From positions 1 through 45,778 of the forward strand of contig NZ_LTDM01000010.1 of NCBI RefSeq assembly GCF_001940565.1: a DNA stretch of 45,778 nucleotides. Direction: 5' to 3'. The notes under the pieces were generated by a model that had not been told where the DNA came from, did not search any database, and saw only the letters and a list, made by a program, of their open reading frames with translations. The stretch comes from Tissierella creatinophila DSM 6911 (GTDB taxonomy: Bacteria; Bacillota; Clostridia; Tissierellales; Tissierellaceae). The position numbers and the translations under genes are program-made. Below are positions 25,518 through 34,221 of the stretch, piece after piece. Positions within the stretch are counted from its first letter, which is position 1. Each line of letters starts with the position of its first letter.

Positions 25518-25719
25518 AGAGTTTTAATTATCATTATACCATAAGACAGATACGCTAAGGTAGACTAGAAAGAAAAGGATTAGGTTATGGAACCCAACTA
25601 TAAAAAGTACAAAAGGTTCCTATTATATCTTTAAAAAGAAAGATGAAACAGAATCTATCCTATAGTAGAAATATAAAGACTTTATTTATGAAAGCATTTT
25701 ATAATGCTTTTATATAGGG

Positions 25720-25725
25720 TATAAT
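25720..25725 (+). promoter_or_regulatory. Possible -10 box before the Rpn gene
   Basis: TATAAT 36 nt before the Rpn start codon. The -35 region is poor (TTTTAT at 17-18 nt). A small hairpin, AAAGCAT/ATGCTTT (25691-25710), lies just upstream. Confidence 0.3.
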
Positions 25726-25761
25726 AGAAGTGATAGATACATTGAAAGAAGAGGTGATATA

Positions 25762-26808
25762 ATGGGGAAACTGAATCAGCCACATGACAAGTATTTTAGA
25801 TCTACATTTGGAGAAATAGATTTTACTAAAGATTTTCTAACTAACTATTTGCCAGAAGAGTTAGTTAAAATGATAGATATGAATACCTTAACATCTCAGC
25901 CAACAAGCTATATAAGCAAGGATTTCAAAGAGCAGTTTACAGATCTTTTATTTAGGGTAGATATTATGGAGAAGGAAGCCTATATATATTTCTTATTTGA
26001 ACATAAGTCATATAGAGATAGGATGGTTATTTTTCAGGTATTAAAATATATGATAGCTGTATGGGAAGCGAAAATACAAGATGGCCTAGATAGAAGAAAG
26101 AATGATAGGATAATAGATACTGGAGATATAGAGATACCATTAGTTATACCTTTAGTAGTATATCATGATAAATATAGATGGAATATAAAGAGAACACTAG
26201 GAGAGATGATAGCTAACTATAGTGATTTACCAGATAGTATCAAGAAATATGTACCAGATTTTGAATATATGTTAACGGACTTATCATTTTCAGATGAGGG
26301 AGAAGGCTTATCTGAAGATCATGCTATAGTTATTAGAACTCTTAATCAAGCAAGATATGCATCAAAAGATGAAATATTAGATATATTTACAGAAGCTATA
26401 ACTGTATTTACAAATAATAAAGATGAAGATATGGTAGATTACTATATAATAGAGTCAATGACTTATATATTGACTGTTAGAGAAGATATAAGTGCTGAAG
26501 AATTATTTGAAGTAGCAGGACAAATATCAAAAAAAGGTGGTGAACTAGTTATGACAGCAGCTGAAAAGTTAAGAAAAGAAGGTATCAAAGAGGGTATAGA
26601 GTTAGGTGAACAAAAAGGTGAGTTGAAAGGAATTAGAAAAGCTATTAAAAGAGTCTTACTAAGAAGATTCAAAACTTCAAATTTAGAGATTGATAAATCA
26701 TTAGAAAGAATAGAAAATAAGATATTATTAGAAGATATGCTTGATGAAGCTGTACTAGTAGAATCACTAGATGAGTTTCAAAATATATTAGATGAAATAG
26801 CTAAATAG
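25762..26808 (+). CDS. Rpn-family recombination-promoting nuclease / putative transposase
   Basis: 348 residues with the Rpn (PD-(D/E)XK transposase) layout: N-terminal PHDKYFRSTFGE, then DLLFRVDI and FLFEHKSYRDRM, giving the D...ExK nuclease core, and IPLVIPLVVYHDKYRW. The C-terminal part has an EGI/EGIELGEQKGELKG repeat region (near 270-290), which varies among Rpn proteins. The RecA-independent DNA-breaking Rpn proteins of E. coli promote horizontal recombination. It is intact, with AAGAGGTGATATA before the ATG, and sits alone among pseudogenes. Confidence 0.88.
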   Translation: MGKLNQPHDKYFRSTFGEIDFTKDFLTNYLPEELVKMIDMNTLTSQPTSYISKDFKEQFTDLLFRVDIMEKEAYIYFLFEHKSYRDRMVIFQVLKYMIAVWEAKIQDGLDRRKNDRIIDTGDIEIPLVIPLVVYHDKYRWNIKRTLGEMIANYSDLPDSIKKYVPDFEYMLTDLSFSDEGEGLSEDHAIVIRTLNQARYASKDEILDIFTEAITVFTNNKDEDMVDYYIIESMTYILTVREDISAEELFEVAGQISKKGGELVMTAAEKLRKEGIKEGIELGEQKGELKGIRKAIKRVLLRRFKTSNLEIDKSLERIENKILLEDMLDEAVLVESLDEFQNILDEIAK

Positions 26809-26816
26809 GAAGAATA

Positions 26817-26990
26817 AAGATATTTGTTAATTATAGAGACCACTTACCACCACATTTTCATGCGAAGTATGGCGAGTATACTTGAAGTGTTTCTATTGAA
26901 GAGATTGAAAAGATTAACGGTGAAATGCCCAATAATGTAAGAGAATACTTCGAATCAGGAGCTAAAACAATAAAAAAAGGTTATAGCTAA
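26817..26990 (+). pseudogene. DUF4160 remnant
   Basis: The frame encodes KIFVNYRDHLPPHFHAKYGE, the core of DUF4160 (RDH.PPHFHA.YGEY), then an in-frame TGA at 26883, then SVSIEEIEKINGEMP, the expected next strand (the sIe.g...G.lP part of the family). The N-terminal start region is missing. DUF4160 genes usually pair with a DUF2442 gene, as here, in arrangements resembling toxin-antitoxin modules. Confidence 0.65.
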
Positions 26991-27196
26991 AGATTATAGC
27001 TAATGAAGATTATACTTTGACTACTCTTTTTGATAATGGAGAAGTAAGAATTTATAATATGAGTGATAACCTATATAGAGTGTTTGAAATTTTGAAGAAT
27101 AAAGATAAGTTTAAAGAAGTCTTTATTGATGAGACTGGAAATATTGCATGAGATATAGATAAAAATATAGAGAATGTAAATAACTTTGTGCTTTAG
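26990..27196 (+). pseudogene. DUF2442 remnant
   Basis: Directly after DUF4160: LKIIANEDYTLTTLFDNGEV, then VFEILKNKDKFKEVFIDETG, the pattern of DUF2442. A TGA at 27149 falls in IA*DIDKN where the family has Trp, and no ATG begins the frame, so the gene is dead. Its frame overlaps the DUF4160 stop, as in coupled pairs. Confidence 0.62.
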
Positions 27197-27272
27197 AGAG
27201 AAATAATATCTCTAAGCTGATAATAAATTTTCAGTTGTAAAAATTTAACAATTTAATAGCTTGTTTTTATCT

Positions 27273-27320
27273 TTGCCAAAACTATTTTATTTTATGCATT
27301 AAAATGATTAGTTTTGGCAA
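27273..27320. repeat. 12-bp perfect inverted repeat
   Basis: TTGCCAAAACTA (27273-27284) and TAGTTTTGGCAA (27309-27320), 24 nt apart. It lies between the DUF2442 remnant and the IS256 fragment. It could be a weak terminator or the joined ends of a lost element. Confidence 0.6.
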
Positions 27321-27339
27321 TAATTTTAATTATGAGTAG

Positions 27340-27501
27340 CTATATCTTAATATAGCCTAATTCCATATCTAATTCTGCTTCTAGCATCTCTTGCAGTACA
27401 TCTTTAAACATATCCCTGAGGTAAGAATGAAGATCTCCTGATGTTTTTAAATTACCTCCTGTTATCATTTCTCTTAAAACTTCTTTTGGCATTGAACTCA
27501 T
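27340..27501 (-). pseudogene. IS256-family (mutator) transposase, N-terminal fragment
   Basis: 53 residues on the minus strand after a strong AAAGGAG site: MSSMPKEVLREMI and then LRDMFKDVLQEMLEAELDME and LGY. This is the conserved N-terminal motif of IS256-type transposases (LF...L..mLeaEldeHLGY). The other 340 or so residues, including the DDE triad, are gone; it stops at TAG just after the motif. Dead remnant. Too short for most gene callers. Confidence 0.75.
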
Positions 27502-27610
27502 AAAAAATTCTCCTTTCTAGCTTTTATCCTATTTGGATTCTTGCCAGAAAAGAGAATGTTATTTCCTAAAAGCACAGATTACTTTACATTACCCCCATAA
27601 GGATTCAATC

Positions 27611-28960
27611 TTAATGAACTATAACTGGCATTCCAGGATAAACTAAATCAAATATAGTTTTAGCATTACTTGGAGGTAAGTTTATGCATCCATGTGAACC
27701 GTTGTTCTCATATATATTCCCACCAAAACTACTTCTCCAATCAGCATCATGCAGACCAATGTTTCCATTAAACGGCATCCAATACTTCACAGGTGAAGCA
27801 TAGCCTTCTCCTTTAAGAACAGCATCTGTTTCTTTGTAGTTTAGAGGATACACTCCTGGTGGAGTATTATACCCTTTAGAGACATTCCCAGTTACTGTTG
27901 GAGTCTTAACTTTTAGTTGTCCTTTTATATAAACATATACCATCTGTTCCTTTAAATCAATTTCAACATATGAATCTCCTATATCGTTAGAGTTTCTTAT
28001 TAAAGCTTCATATGAGTAAATTGGTTCTATAGTCTTATTTTCGCCACTTTTAATGTGTTTAATAAGCTCATCTACAGTTTTTCCTCTGTGCGTTAACCAC
28101 CCATATGATCCACCACTTGTAGTTATATTTCTCCCCGTACTTGTTTTAAATTCTCTACCCTTGCCGTATGTATCATACTTTCTCGCAAGTTCTGCTACAT
28201 ACTCTTTTACTTTTTCTGGATCTATATCTACTTCTTTTTCCTTAATAGTAATGAAGTCCTTCAATATAGAACGATCTATTAATTCTTCTCTATCTCCAAA
28301 GTCATATTTTAATTGTAATTTCAAGTATTCATTAGCTTTGTTTTTTGCTGTAATTAATGATTTGTCATTATCAAATATAGTAGGTTGTTCTATATTTTTT
28401 TCTATATTTACTTCACTATCCCTTTTCTCTATACTTTCCGAAACTAAGTCAAAAAGTTGTTCTTTAGTAAGTTTAATTTCATAACTATGAGGCTCTATTA
28501 CAAAAGCATCAGAACTACTAGAATAAACAACCTTAGCATCTAAAAGTTTTTTATCTAATTCTTCTATACCATCTATCATCTTCTTAACCTTATCTTTATT
28601 GTAACTGGATAATATTGGTGTGGTATATACAGGCTTTTTAAAGATAGATAAAAACCATTTCCATTCATTCTGTTCATCAAATATTTTAGACAAACCAGGA
28701 GTGCTAATATATTTATAATCTATTTCTTCCTCCGTTATTGTTAAGAACTCTTGTGTATCACTTTTGATTGTAAGTTTATCCCATAAATCTGATTTTTCAA
28801 GTTTCTTATCTGCCTTTTGCAAAGTCAGTCCACCTATATTAATTTCATTAACAGATACCCTGCTATGGAATCTATTTTTATAGTAAAATACACCACTAAA
28901 ATATATTACTATTAACAATACTGAAACTAGTAATATAATAACTTTCTTATCTTTTTTCAA
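27611..28960 (-). CDS. L,D-transpeptidase (YkuD domain) with peptidoglycan-binding-like region
   Basis: 449 residues. TTG start after GGAGTGAT. One N-terminal membrane anchor (residues 7-27), then a YoaR/PG_binding_4-type region with two repeats (about 35-250), then a YkuD catalytic domain (about 330-449). The active site is SHGCINLPPSNA with Cys425, and the His of GLHDADW is present. The enzyme cross-links peptidoglycan stems (3-3 links) or attaches proteins to the wall, outside the membrane. It stands alone, convergent to the island and divergent from pepP. Confidence 0.93.
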   Translation of the reverse strand: MKKDKKVIILLVSVLLIVIYFSGVFYYKNRFHSRVSVNEINIGGLTLQKADKKLEKSDLWDKLTIKSDTQEFLTITEEEIDYKYISTPGLSKIFDEQNEWKWFLSIFKKPVYTTPILSSYNKDKVKKMIDGIEELDKKLLDAKVVYSSSSDAFVIEPHSYEIKLTKEQLFDLVSESIEKRDSEVNIEKNIEQPTIFDNDKSLITAKNKANEYLKLQLKYDFGDREELIDRSILKDFITIKEKEVDIDPEKVKEYVAELARKYDTYGKGREFKTSTGRNITTSGGSYGWLTHRGKTVDELIKHIKSGENKTIEPIYSYEALIRNSNDIGDSYVEIDLKEQMVYVYIKGQLKVKTPTVTGNVSKGYNTPPGVYPLNYKETDAVLKGEGYASPVKYWMPFNGNIGLHDADWRSSFGGNIYENNGSHGCINLPPSNAKTIFDLVYPGMPVIVH

Positions 28961-29239
28961 AGACTATCACTCCTTCATTAAAATCTATTTGCTTTATTTA
29001 TTATCGTAATAATATTATATATTTGATTAAAAAAATATTAAGACATATTTGCCCTACTCGACCAAGGAACCAAGTTAGCATTTATAGCAATAATAACATT
29101 ATAACTTATAATGGAAATAAAGGTAAGGGTTAATGGATAATAATTTATATTAAAACACATTAGAAAATATCTCCTTAATCCATAGTATTTTCCTTTCCTC
29201 TATAGTATAATTATTAATAAAACAAGGGAGGAATGACCT
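28961..29239. other. Intergenic region between divergent genes
   Basis: About 280 bp, very AT-rich. It must hold the promoters of both divergent genes. A TATAAT at 29205-29210 could be the -10 for the aminopeptidase, but without a good -35. I see no RNA gene or riboswitch. Confidence 0.4.
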
Positions 29240-31012
29240 ATTATAAACGAAAGACTTGAAAGTTTAAGAAAACTTATGAAAGAAAAAGAAATAGATGCAT
29301 ATATAGTTCCTACTAAAGATCCTCATGGTTCTGAATATGTTGCAGAATACTATAAAGGGAGAAGCTTTATATCAGGTTTTACCGGCTCTGCAGGTAATGT
29401 TGTTATAACAAGTGATAGAGCTCTTTTATGGACTGATGGAAGATACTTTATTCAAGCTGAAAATGAGCTTAAGGGTTCGGAATACAATCTTATGAAAATG
29501 GGAGAAAAAGATGTTCCAAGTTTTACCAGATGGCTAAAGGATAATTTAAAAGATAGAGCTAAATTAGGATTTGATGGAAAATTATTTTCCCAAGCAGAAG
29601 TAGAAATATTAAAAAAACTTTTAAAAGAAAAAGATATAGAACTTATAGATGAATTTGATTTAGTGGGAGAAGTTTGGAAGAATAGACCAGAACTTCCAAG
29701 TGGGAAAGCTTATAGTCTAGATAAAAAATATGCGGGCTTTACTCCAAAAGAAAAGATAGAACAGGTAAGAAATTCAATGAAGGAAAAGGATGCCGACATA
29801 TTCTTGATTTCTAGTTTAGATGATATAGCTTGGGTTTTTAATTTAAGGGGAAGCGATATAGCTTATAATCCAGTAGTTATTTCTTATGCGGCTATTACTA
29901 AAGATAGAGCTCTTTTATTTGTAGATAAAGAAAAGATCGAAGAAAAGGTAGAGAGTTTTTTAAATGAAAATAAAATAGAAATAAAAGAGTATGAAGAAAT
30001 ATCAAATTTCATAGAGAGTTTAAAAGATGAAAATGTACTTTTAGATAAGAATAGAATAAACAGATGGCTATATAAGTCATTAAATGAGACTGTTAAAGTC
30101 ATAGATGATATAGATATAACCACAAAGCTAAAAGCTAATAAAAATGAGATTGAATTAGAAAACCAAAGAAATGCTTATGTTAAAGATGGTGTGGCTTTAG
30201 TTAAGTTTCTTCACTGGATAGATAGTACTATAGGTAAGGAAGAGATTGATGAAATATCTGCCGCAGAAAAGCTAGAAGATTTTAGAAGAGAACAAGACCT
30301 ATTTGTAGAGCCAAGCTTTAACACCATATCTGCTTATGCAGCAAATGCTGCTATGGCTCACTACTCTGCAACTAGAGATTCTTTTTCTGTGCTAGAGGCT
30401 AAAGGGCTATATCTAGTAGATTCAGGTGGACAATATCTAGATGGAACAACTGATATAACTAGAACTGTATCACTTGGAGAGATAACAGATGAAGAAAAGA
30501 AAGATTTTACTTTGACTCTAAAGGGTCATATAAACCTTACTGATATGAAGTTTTTAGAAGGAACTAATGGTTATCAACTAGATGCAATTTGTAGATATCC
30601 ATTATGGAAAGAAGGATTTGATTATAAACATGGTACAGGTCATGGAGTAGGGTTTTTCCTAAATGTACATGAAGGACCTCATCGTATAGCAAACGTACCA
30701 AATGATGTGGTACTAGAAGAAGGAATGGTAGTATCTATAGAACCTGGAGTATATAGGGCTTCTAAGCATGGCATTAGAATAGAAAATATAGTAGCGGTAA
30801 AAAAAGATATAAAGACAGAGTTTGGTCAGTTTATGAGCTTTGAAACTCTTTCTTTTGTACCGATAGATTTAAATTGCATAGATGAAAAACTCTTAACTGA
30901 ATCTGAAAAAGGATGGTTAAATAGCTACCATAGTGAAGTTTACGAAAAACTATCACCCTATTTAGATGGAAAAGTATTAGAATGGCTTAAAGAAAAGACA
31001 AGAGAAATATAA
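29240..31012 (+). CDS. Xaa-Pro aminopeptidase (aminopeptidase P family), apparent ATT start
   Basis: Removes N-terminal residues before proline; cytoplasmic metallopeptidase with two metal ions. The 590-residue three-domain form has two creatinase-type N-terminal domains and a C-terminal pita-bread domain. Metal ligands: two Asp in VDSGGQYLDGTTDITRT, His in HGTGHGVGFFLNVHEGP, Glu in SIEPGVY and Glu in GIRIEN. The usual N-terminus (M)INERLESLRKLMKEK begins at ATT 29240, 8 nt after GGAGG; the first ATG (29276) would lose 12 conserved residues and has no site. It is followed by a terminator. Confidence 0.93.
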   Translation: MINERLESLRKLMKEKEIDAYIVPTKDPHGSEYVAEYYKGRSFISGFTGSAGNVVITSDRALLWTDGRYFIQAENELKGSEYNLMKMGEKDVPSFTRWLKDNLKDRAKLGFDGKLFSQAEVEILKKLLKEKDIELIDEFDLVGEVWKNRPELPSGKAYSLDKKYAGFTPKEKIEQVRNSMKEKDADIFLISSLDDIAWVFNLRGSDIAYNPVVISYAAITKDRALLFVDKEKIEEKVESFLNENKIEIKEYEEISNFIESLKDENVLLDKNRINRWLYKSLNETVKVIDDIDITTKLKANKNEIELENQRNAYVKDGVALVKFLHWIDSTIGKEEIDEISAAEKLEDFRREQDLFVEPSFNTISAYAANAAMAHYSATRDSFSVLEAKGLYLVDSGGQYLDGTTDITRTVSLGEITDEEKKDFTLTLKGHINLTDMKFLEGTNGYQLDAICRYPLWKEGFDYKHGTGHGVGFFLNVHEGPHRIANVPNDVVLEEGMVVSIEPGVYRASKHGIRIENIVAVKKDIKTEFGQFMSFETLSFVPIDLNCIDEKLLTESEKGWLNSYHSEVYEKLSPYLDGKVLEWLKEKTREI

Positions 31013-31023
31013 TAAACTAATAA

Positions 31024-31065
31024 AATATAAGGTGATTGGCCCGGTCTAATCACCTTATATTTTTA
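31024..31065 (+). terminator. Strong Rho-independent terminator after aminopeptidase P
   Basis: AATATAAGGTGATT and AATCACCTTATATT form a perfect 14-bp stem around a 10-nt loop, followed by T. Confidence 0.92.
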
Positions 31066-31075
31066 TACCTATATA

Positions 31076-31084
31076 TGGTATAAT
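31076..31084 (+). promoter_or_regulatory. Extended -10 promoter before uvrC
   Basis: TGGTATAAT, an extended -10 element, ending 36 nt before the uvrC ATG. The -35 is poor, as often with extended -10 promoters. Confidence 0.5.
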
Positions 31085-31120
31085 ATATAGTAAATAAAGA
31101 TAAAAAACAAAGGTGATAAA

Positions 31121-32977
31121 ATGTTTAATATAGAAGAAGAGCTACAGAATTTACCAGCTAAACCTGGTGTCTATATAATGAAAAATAGTGATGATGAAAT
31201 TATTTATGTGGGAAAGGCGATTTCCCTTAAAAATAGAGTAAGGCAGTATTTCCAAAAAAGCAATAGCCAAGGCACAAAGGTTCGTGCTATGGTTAGCCAT
31301 ATAAAAGAATTTGAATATATAATAGTAGACAATGAAGTAGAAGCGTTAATCTTAGAATCCAATCTCATAAAAAAACATAAACCAAAATACAATATACTAT
31401 TAAGAGATGATAAGCAATATCCTTATATAAAGGTATGTTTAAATGAAAAGTTTCCAAGAGTTATGAAGACTAGAAGAGTGTTAAAAGATGGTGCAAAATA
31501 CTTTGGACCTTATCCAAGTGCAACAGCGGTAAATGATGCTATAGATATACTTCATGATATATATCCAATAAGAACTTGTAAGGTAAATCTAGATAAAACT
31601 AAGAAAAACCTTAGACCCTGCCTTAGATATCATATAGGAAAATGTACTGGTGTCTGTATAGGGCTTGGTGATGAAGAAGAATATAGGGAGATAATAAAAA
31701 AAGTTCTAAATTTTTTAAGTGGCAAAGATGAAACTATTATAAACATGATAGAAAACAATATGATAGAAGCATCTAAAAACTTAGAGTTTGAAAAAGCAAG
31801 TGTCTATAGAGATCAGCTAAACTCACTCCTTGTATTACAAGAAAAGCAAAAGATAGTATCAGATACTACCATTGACCAAGATATAATAGCTATGGCAAGA
31901 GGTTTAGAAGAAGTTTGTATACAGATATTCTTTATTCGTGGTGGAAAGATACTTGGAAGAGAACATTTCTTAATAGAAGATAATTTTAGTGCGGATAGAG
32001 GAGAAATCTTAAGTTCATTTATAAAGCAATTTTATATAGGAGCTGCTTATGTTCCTAAAGAGATAATATTAGAAACAGAAATAGAGGATTTAGAGGCTGT
32101 AAGCAAGTGGCTTGAGGGTAAAAGAGGTACAAAAGTAAATATAACTGTTCCAAAAAGAGGGGATAAGACTAATCTTATAGAGATGGTAAGTAAAAATGCA
32201 AGAGATATGTTAAATAAGTATGGAGATAAGTTTTTAAAAAAACATAGAGAAAACATAAAGGCTCTAGAACAGATTCAAGATATATTAGGGTTAGAAGATG
32301 CTATTAAGAGGGTTGAAGCATATGACATATCAAATATAAGTGGAGTTCATTCAGTGGGTTCTATGGTAGTTTTTGAAAACGGAGAAGCTAAAAGAAGTGA
32401 CTATAGAAGGTTTAAAATAAAGACAATAGAAACTCCAAATGATTATGGGAGTATGGAAGAAGTTTTAAAACGAAGATTTACTCGTGGACTTAAAGAACAA
32501 GAAAGCGAAGAGGACTTAAAGATGAAAGGTTTTTCAAGTTTTCCTGATCTTATAATGATGGATGGAGGTAAAGGTCAAGTAAATATAGCTTTAAGAGTAT
32601 TGGAAAATTTAGGGCTTGATATTCCAGTTTGTGGTCTAGTAAAAGATGACTTTCATACAACAAGAGGTATTATATATAATAACAAAGAATATAATATGGA
32701 TCTTGATTCACAAGGATTTAAATTGATCTATAAGATACAAGAAGAAGCACACCGTTTTGCTATAAACTATCATAGAAGTCTTAGAAGTAAGGATATGTTT
32801 AAGTCTGAACTCGATGATATAAAAAGCATTGGACACAAAAGGAAAGTAGCTCTTCTCAAACATTTTAAGAGTATTGAAAAGATAAAATCTGCAAGCGTAG
32901 AAGAGTTAAAAGTGGTAGAGACTATGAATATAAAATCTGCAACAGAACTATATAATCATTTTAGAAAGGAGAGGTAA
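31121..32977 (+). CDS. uvrC: Excinuclease ABC subunit C
   Basis: Makes the two cuts beside a DNA lesion in nucleotide excision repair, with UvrA and UvrB. 618 residues, normal length. The GIY-YIG nuclease lies at the N-terminus (GVYIMKN, then IIYVGKAISLKNRVRQYF); a UvrB-binding UVR motif is near 200-235 (MIEASKNLEFEKASVYRDQL); the RNase H-like 5' nuclease includes YDISNISG and DGGKGQV; a helix-hairpin-helix pair ends the protein. Ribosome site AAAGGTGATAAA. Followed by a PspC gene and hprK in one transcript. Confidence 0.97.
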   Translation: MFNIEEELQNLPAKPGVYIMKNSDDEIIYVGKAISLKNRVRQYFQKSNSQGTKVRAMVSHIKEFEYIIVDNEVEALILESNLIKKHKPKYNILLRDDKQYPYIKVCLNEKFPRVMKTRRVLKDGAKYFGPYPSATAVNDAIDILHDIYPIRTCKVNLDKTKKNLRPCLRYHIGKCTGVCIGLGDEEEYREIIKKVLNFLSGKDETIINMIENNMIEASKNLEFEKASVYRDQLNSLLVLQEKQKIVSDTTIDQDIIAMARGLEEVCIQIFFIRGGKILGREHFLIEDNFSADRGEILSSFIKQFYIGAAYVPKEIILETEIEDLEAVSKWLEGKRGTKVNITVPKRGDKTNLIEMVSKNARDMLNKYGDKFLKKHRENIKALEQIQDILGLEDAIKRVEAYDISNISGVHSVGSMVVFENGEAKRSDYRRFKIKTIETPNDYGSMEEVLKRRFTRGLKEQESEEDLKMKGFSSFPDLIMMDGGKGQVNIALRVLENLGLDIPVCGLVKDDFHTTRGIIYNNKEYNMDLDSQGFKLIYKIQEEAHRFAINYHRSLRSKDMFKSELDDIKSIGHKRKVALLKHFKSIEKIKSASVEELKVVETMNIKSATELYNHFRKER

Positions 32978-32978
32978 A

Positions 32979-33188
32979 ATGGAGAAAAAACTTTATAAAT
33001 CTAAAAAAAATAAAATGATAGCAGGAGTATGCGGTGGTATTGGAGAATATTTTAATATAGACCCTACCCTTATAAGACTTGCCTGGGCTATCCTTTCAAT
33101 ACTAACCGCATTTTTCGGCGGGATAATCCTCTATATAGTAGCAGCTATAATAATACCAAATGAATATCAAATAAAGGGAGAAGACTAA
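32979..33188 (+). CDS. PspC-domain small membrane protein
   Basis: 69 residues: KLYKSKKNKMIAGVCGGIGE and YFNIDPTLIRLAWAILSI, the PspC domain, with one hydrophobic hairpin or helix (near 34-60). PspC proteins act in phage-shock/envelope-stress signalling. It starts 2 nt after the uvrC stop with AAAGGAGAGG upstream, and hprK starts right after its stop. Confidence 0.93.
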   Translation: MEKKLYKSKKNKMIAGVCGGIGEYFNIDPTLIRLAWAILSILTAFFGGIILYIVAAIIIPNEYQIKGED

Positions 33189-34112
33189 ATGAACTATATA
33201 AGTTTAAGAGAGATTATAGAAGAATTAGATTTAGAAGTTATATATGCTTCAAGTGATATAGATGATATAAAAATATATTCTATTGAAATAAGTAGGCCAG
33301 GACTTCAAATAGGTGGATATTTTAATAAGTTTGTTCCTGATAGAATTCAGATTATAGGTAATGCAGAATGGTATTATTATGAAACTCTTCCTCTAGAAGA
33401 AAGAATAAAAAACATGGATATGTACTTTTCATATGATATGCCAGCTCTTATCTTCTCTAGAAATTTAGATGTGTTTCCAGAGATGATTCATCTAGCTAAA
33501 AAATACGATAGAACTATTTTAAGGTCTAAAAGGACAACTGCAAGCTTATCAAATAAAATGGCTAGTTTTATAGAATTAGAACTTGCACCTGAAACTAGAG
33601 TTCATGGTGTATTTGTAGAAGTATTTGGAATAGGAGTTCTTATAACTGGTAAATCTGGAGTAGGCAAATCTGAAACGGCTCTTGATCTTGTGACTCGTGG
33701 ACATAGACTTATTTCTGATGATACAGTCATGATAAAAGATATAGAGGGAAGGCTTATGGGAAAGTCTCCTGTTATAACACGTCACTTTATGGAGATAAGA
33801 GGTCTTGGAATCCTTGATATAGAAAGGCTTTATGGCGTGGGATCTGTAAAAAATTATGAATATATAGACTTAGTAGTAGAACTAGAACTTTGGAATGAAG
33901 ATACAGAATATGATAGAATAGGCCTTGATGAGAGCTTTACTAGGGTTTTAAATCTTGAAATTCCAACGGCTACAATACCTGTAAGACCAGGTAGAAACGT
34001 AGCTATGATATTGGAAGTTGCAGTAAGAAACTTTAGACAAAAACTTTTAGGATATAATGCTGCAGAAGAATTAAATGAAAGAATAAAGAGTAATTCTATA
34101 AATAAAAAATAA
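33189..34112 (+). CDS. hprK: HPr kinase/phosphorylase
   Basis: Phosphorylates and dephosphorylates Ser46 of HPr, the switch for carbon catabolite control in low-GC Gram-positives. 307 residues, normal length. Walker A GKSGVGKSE (near 154), conserved SDDTVMIKD after it, and the family signature around EIRGLGILDIERLYG. The matching HPr gene with Ser46 is in this window at 43609. The start follows GGGAGAAGA. Last gene of the uvrC transcript. Confidence 0.96.
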   Translation: MNYISLREIIEELDLEVIYASSDIDDIKIYSIEISRPGLQIGGYFNKFVPDRIQIIGNAEWYYYETLPLEERIKNMDMYFSYDMPALIFSRNLDVFPEMIHLAKKYDRTILRSKRTTASLSNKMASFIELELAPETRVHGVFVEVFGIGVLITGKSGVGKSETALDLVTRGHRLISDDTVMIKDIEGRLMGKSPVITRHFMEIRGLGILDIERLYGVGSVKNYEYIDLVVELELWNEDTEYDRIGLDESFTRVLNLEIPTATIPVRPGRNVAMILEVAVRNFRQKLLGYNAAEELNERIKSNSINKK

Positions 34113-34135
34113 TTCTAAATTTTTGAACAACTTAG

Positions 34136-34164
34136 TTGACATCACCCTTGATATTTTATATACT
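34136..34164 (+). promoter_or_regulatory. Near-consensus sigma-A promoter for nifJ
   Basis: TTGACA (34136-34141), a 17-nt spacer, then TATACT (34159-34164), with the gene start 58 nt downstream. The best promoter in the window, fitting a highly expressed central enzyme. Confidence 0.85.
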
Positions 34165-34221
34165 AAAAGGGATGGAACAATAACAGTTTAACACCAATTA
34201 AAATATAGGAGGTTATGCAAT

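Noticed and set aside
25577-25663. Frames reading GLGYGT and KGSYYIFKKKDETESIL, resembling a histidine-kinase ATP-binding tail
   Set aside because: Needs a frameshift, is under 30 residues in total, and the match is only a few residues; too weak to annotate.
26883-27151. UGA codons as possible recoding (Trp or selenocysteine)
   Set aside because: No selenocysteine-insertion-like hairpin was evident, the families do not use selenocysteine at these sites, and an intact gene (DUF58) ends in TGA.
28053-28484. 143-codon plus-strand ORF opposite the L,D-transpeptidase gene
   Set aside because: Antisense shadow with no family motif and no ribosome site; the minus-strand protein is clearly real.
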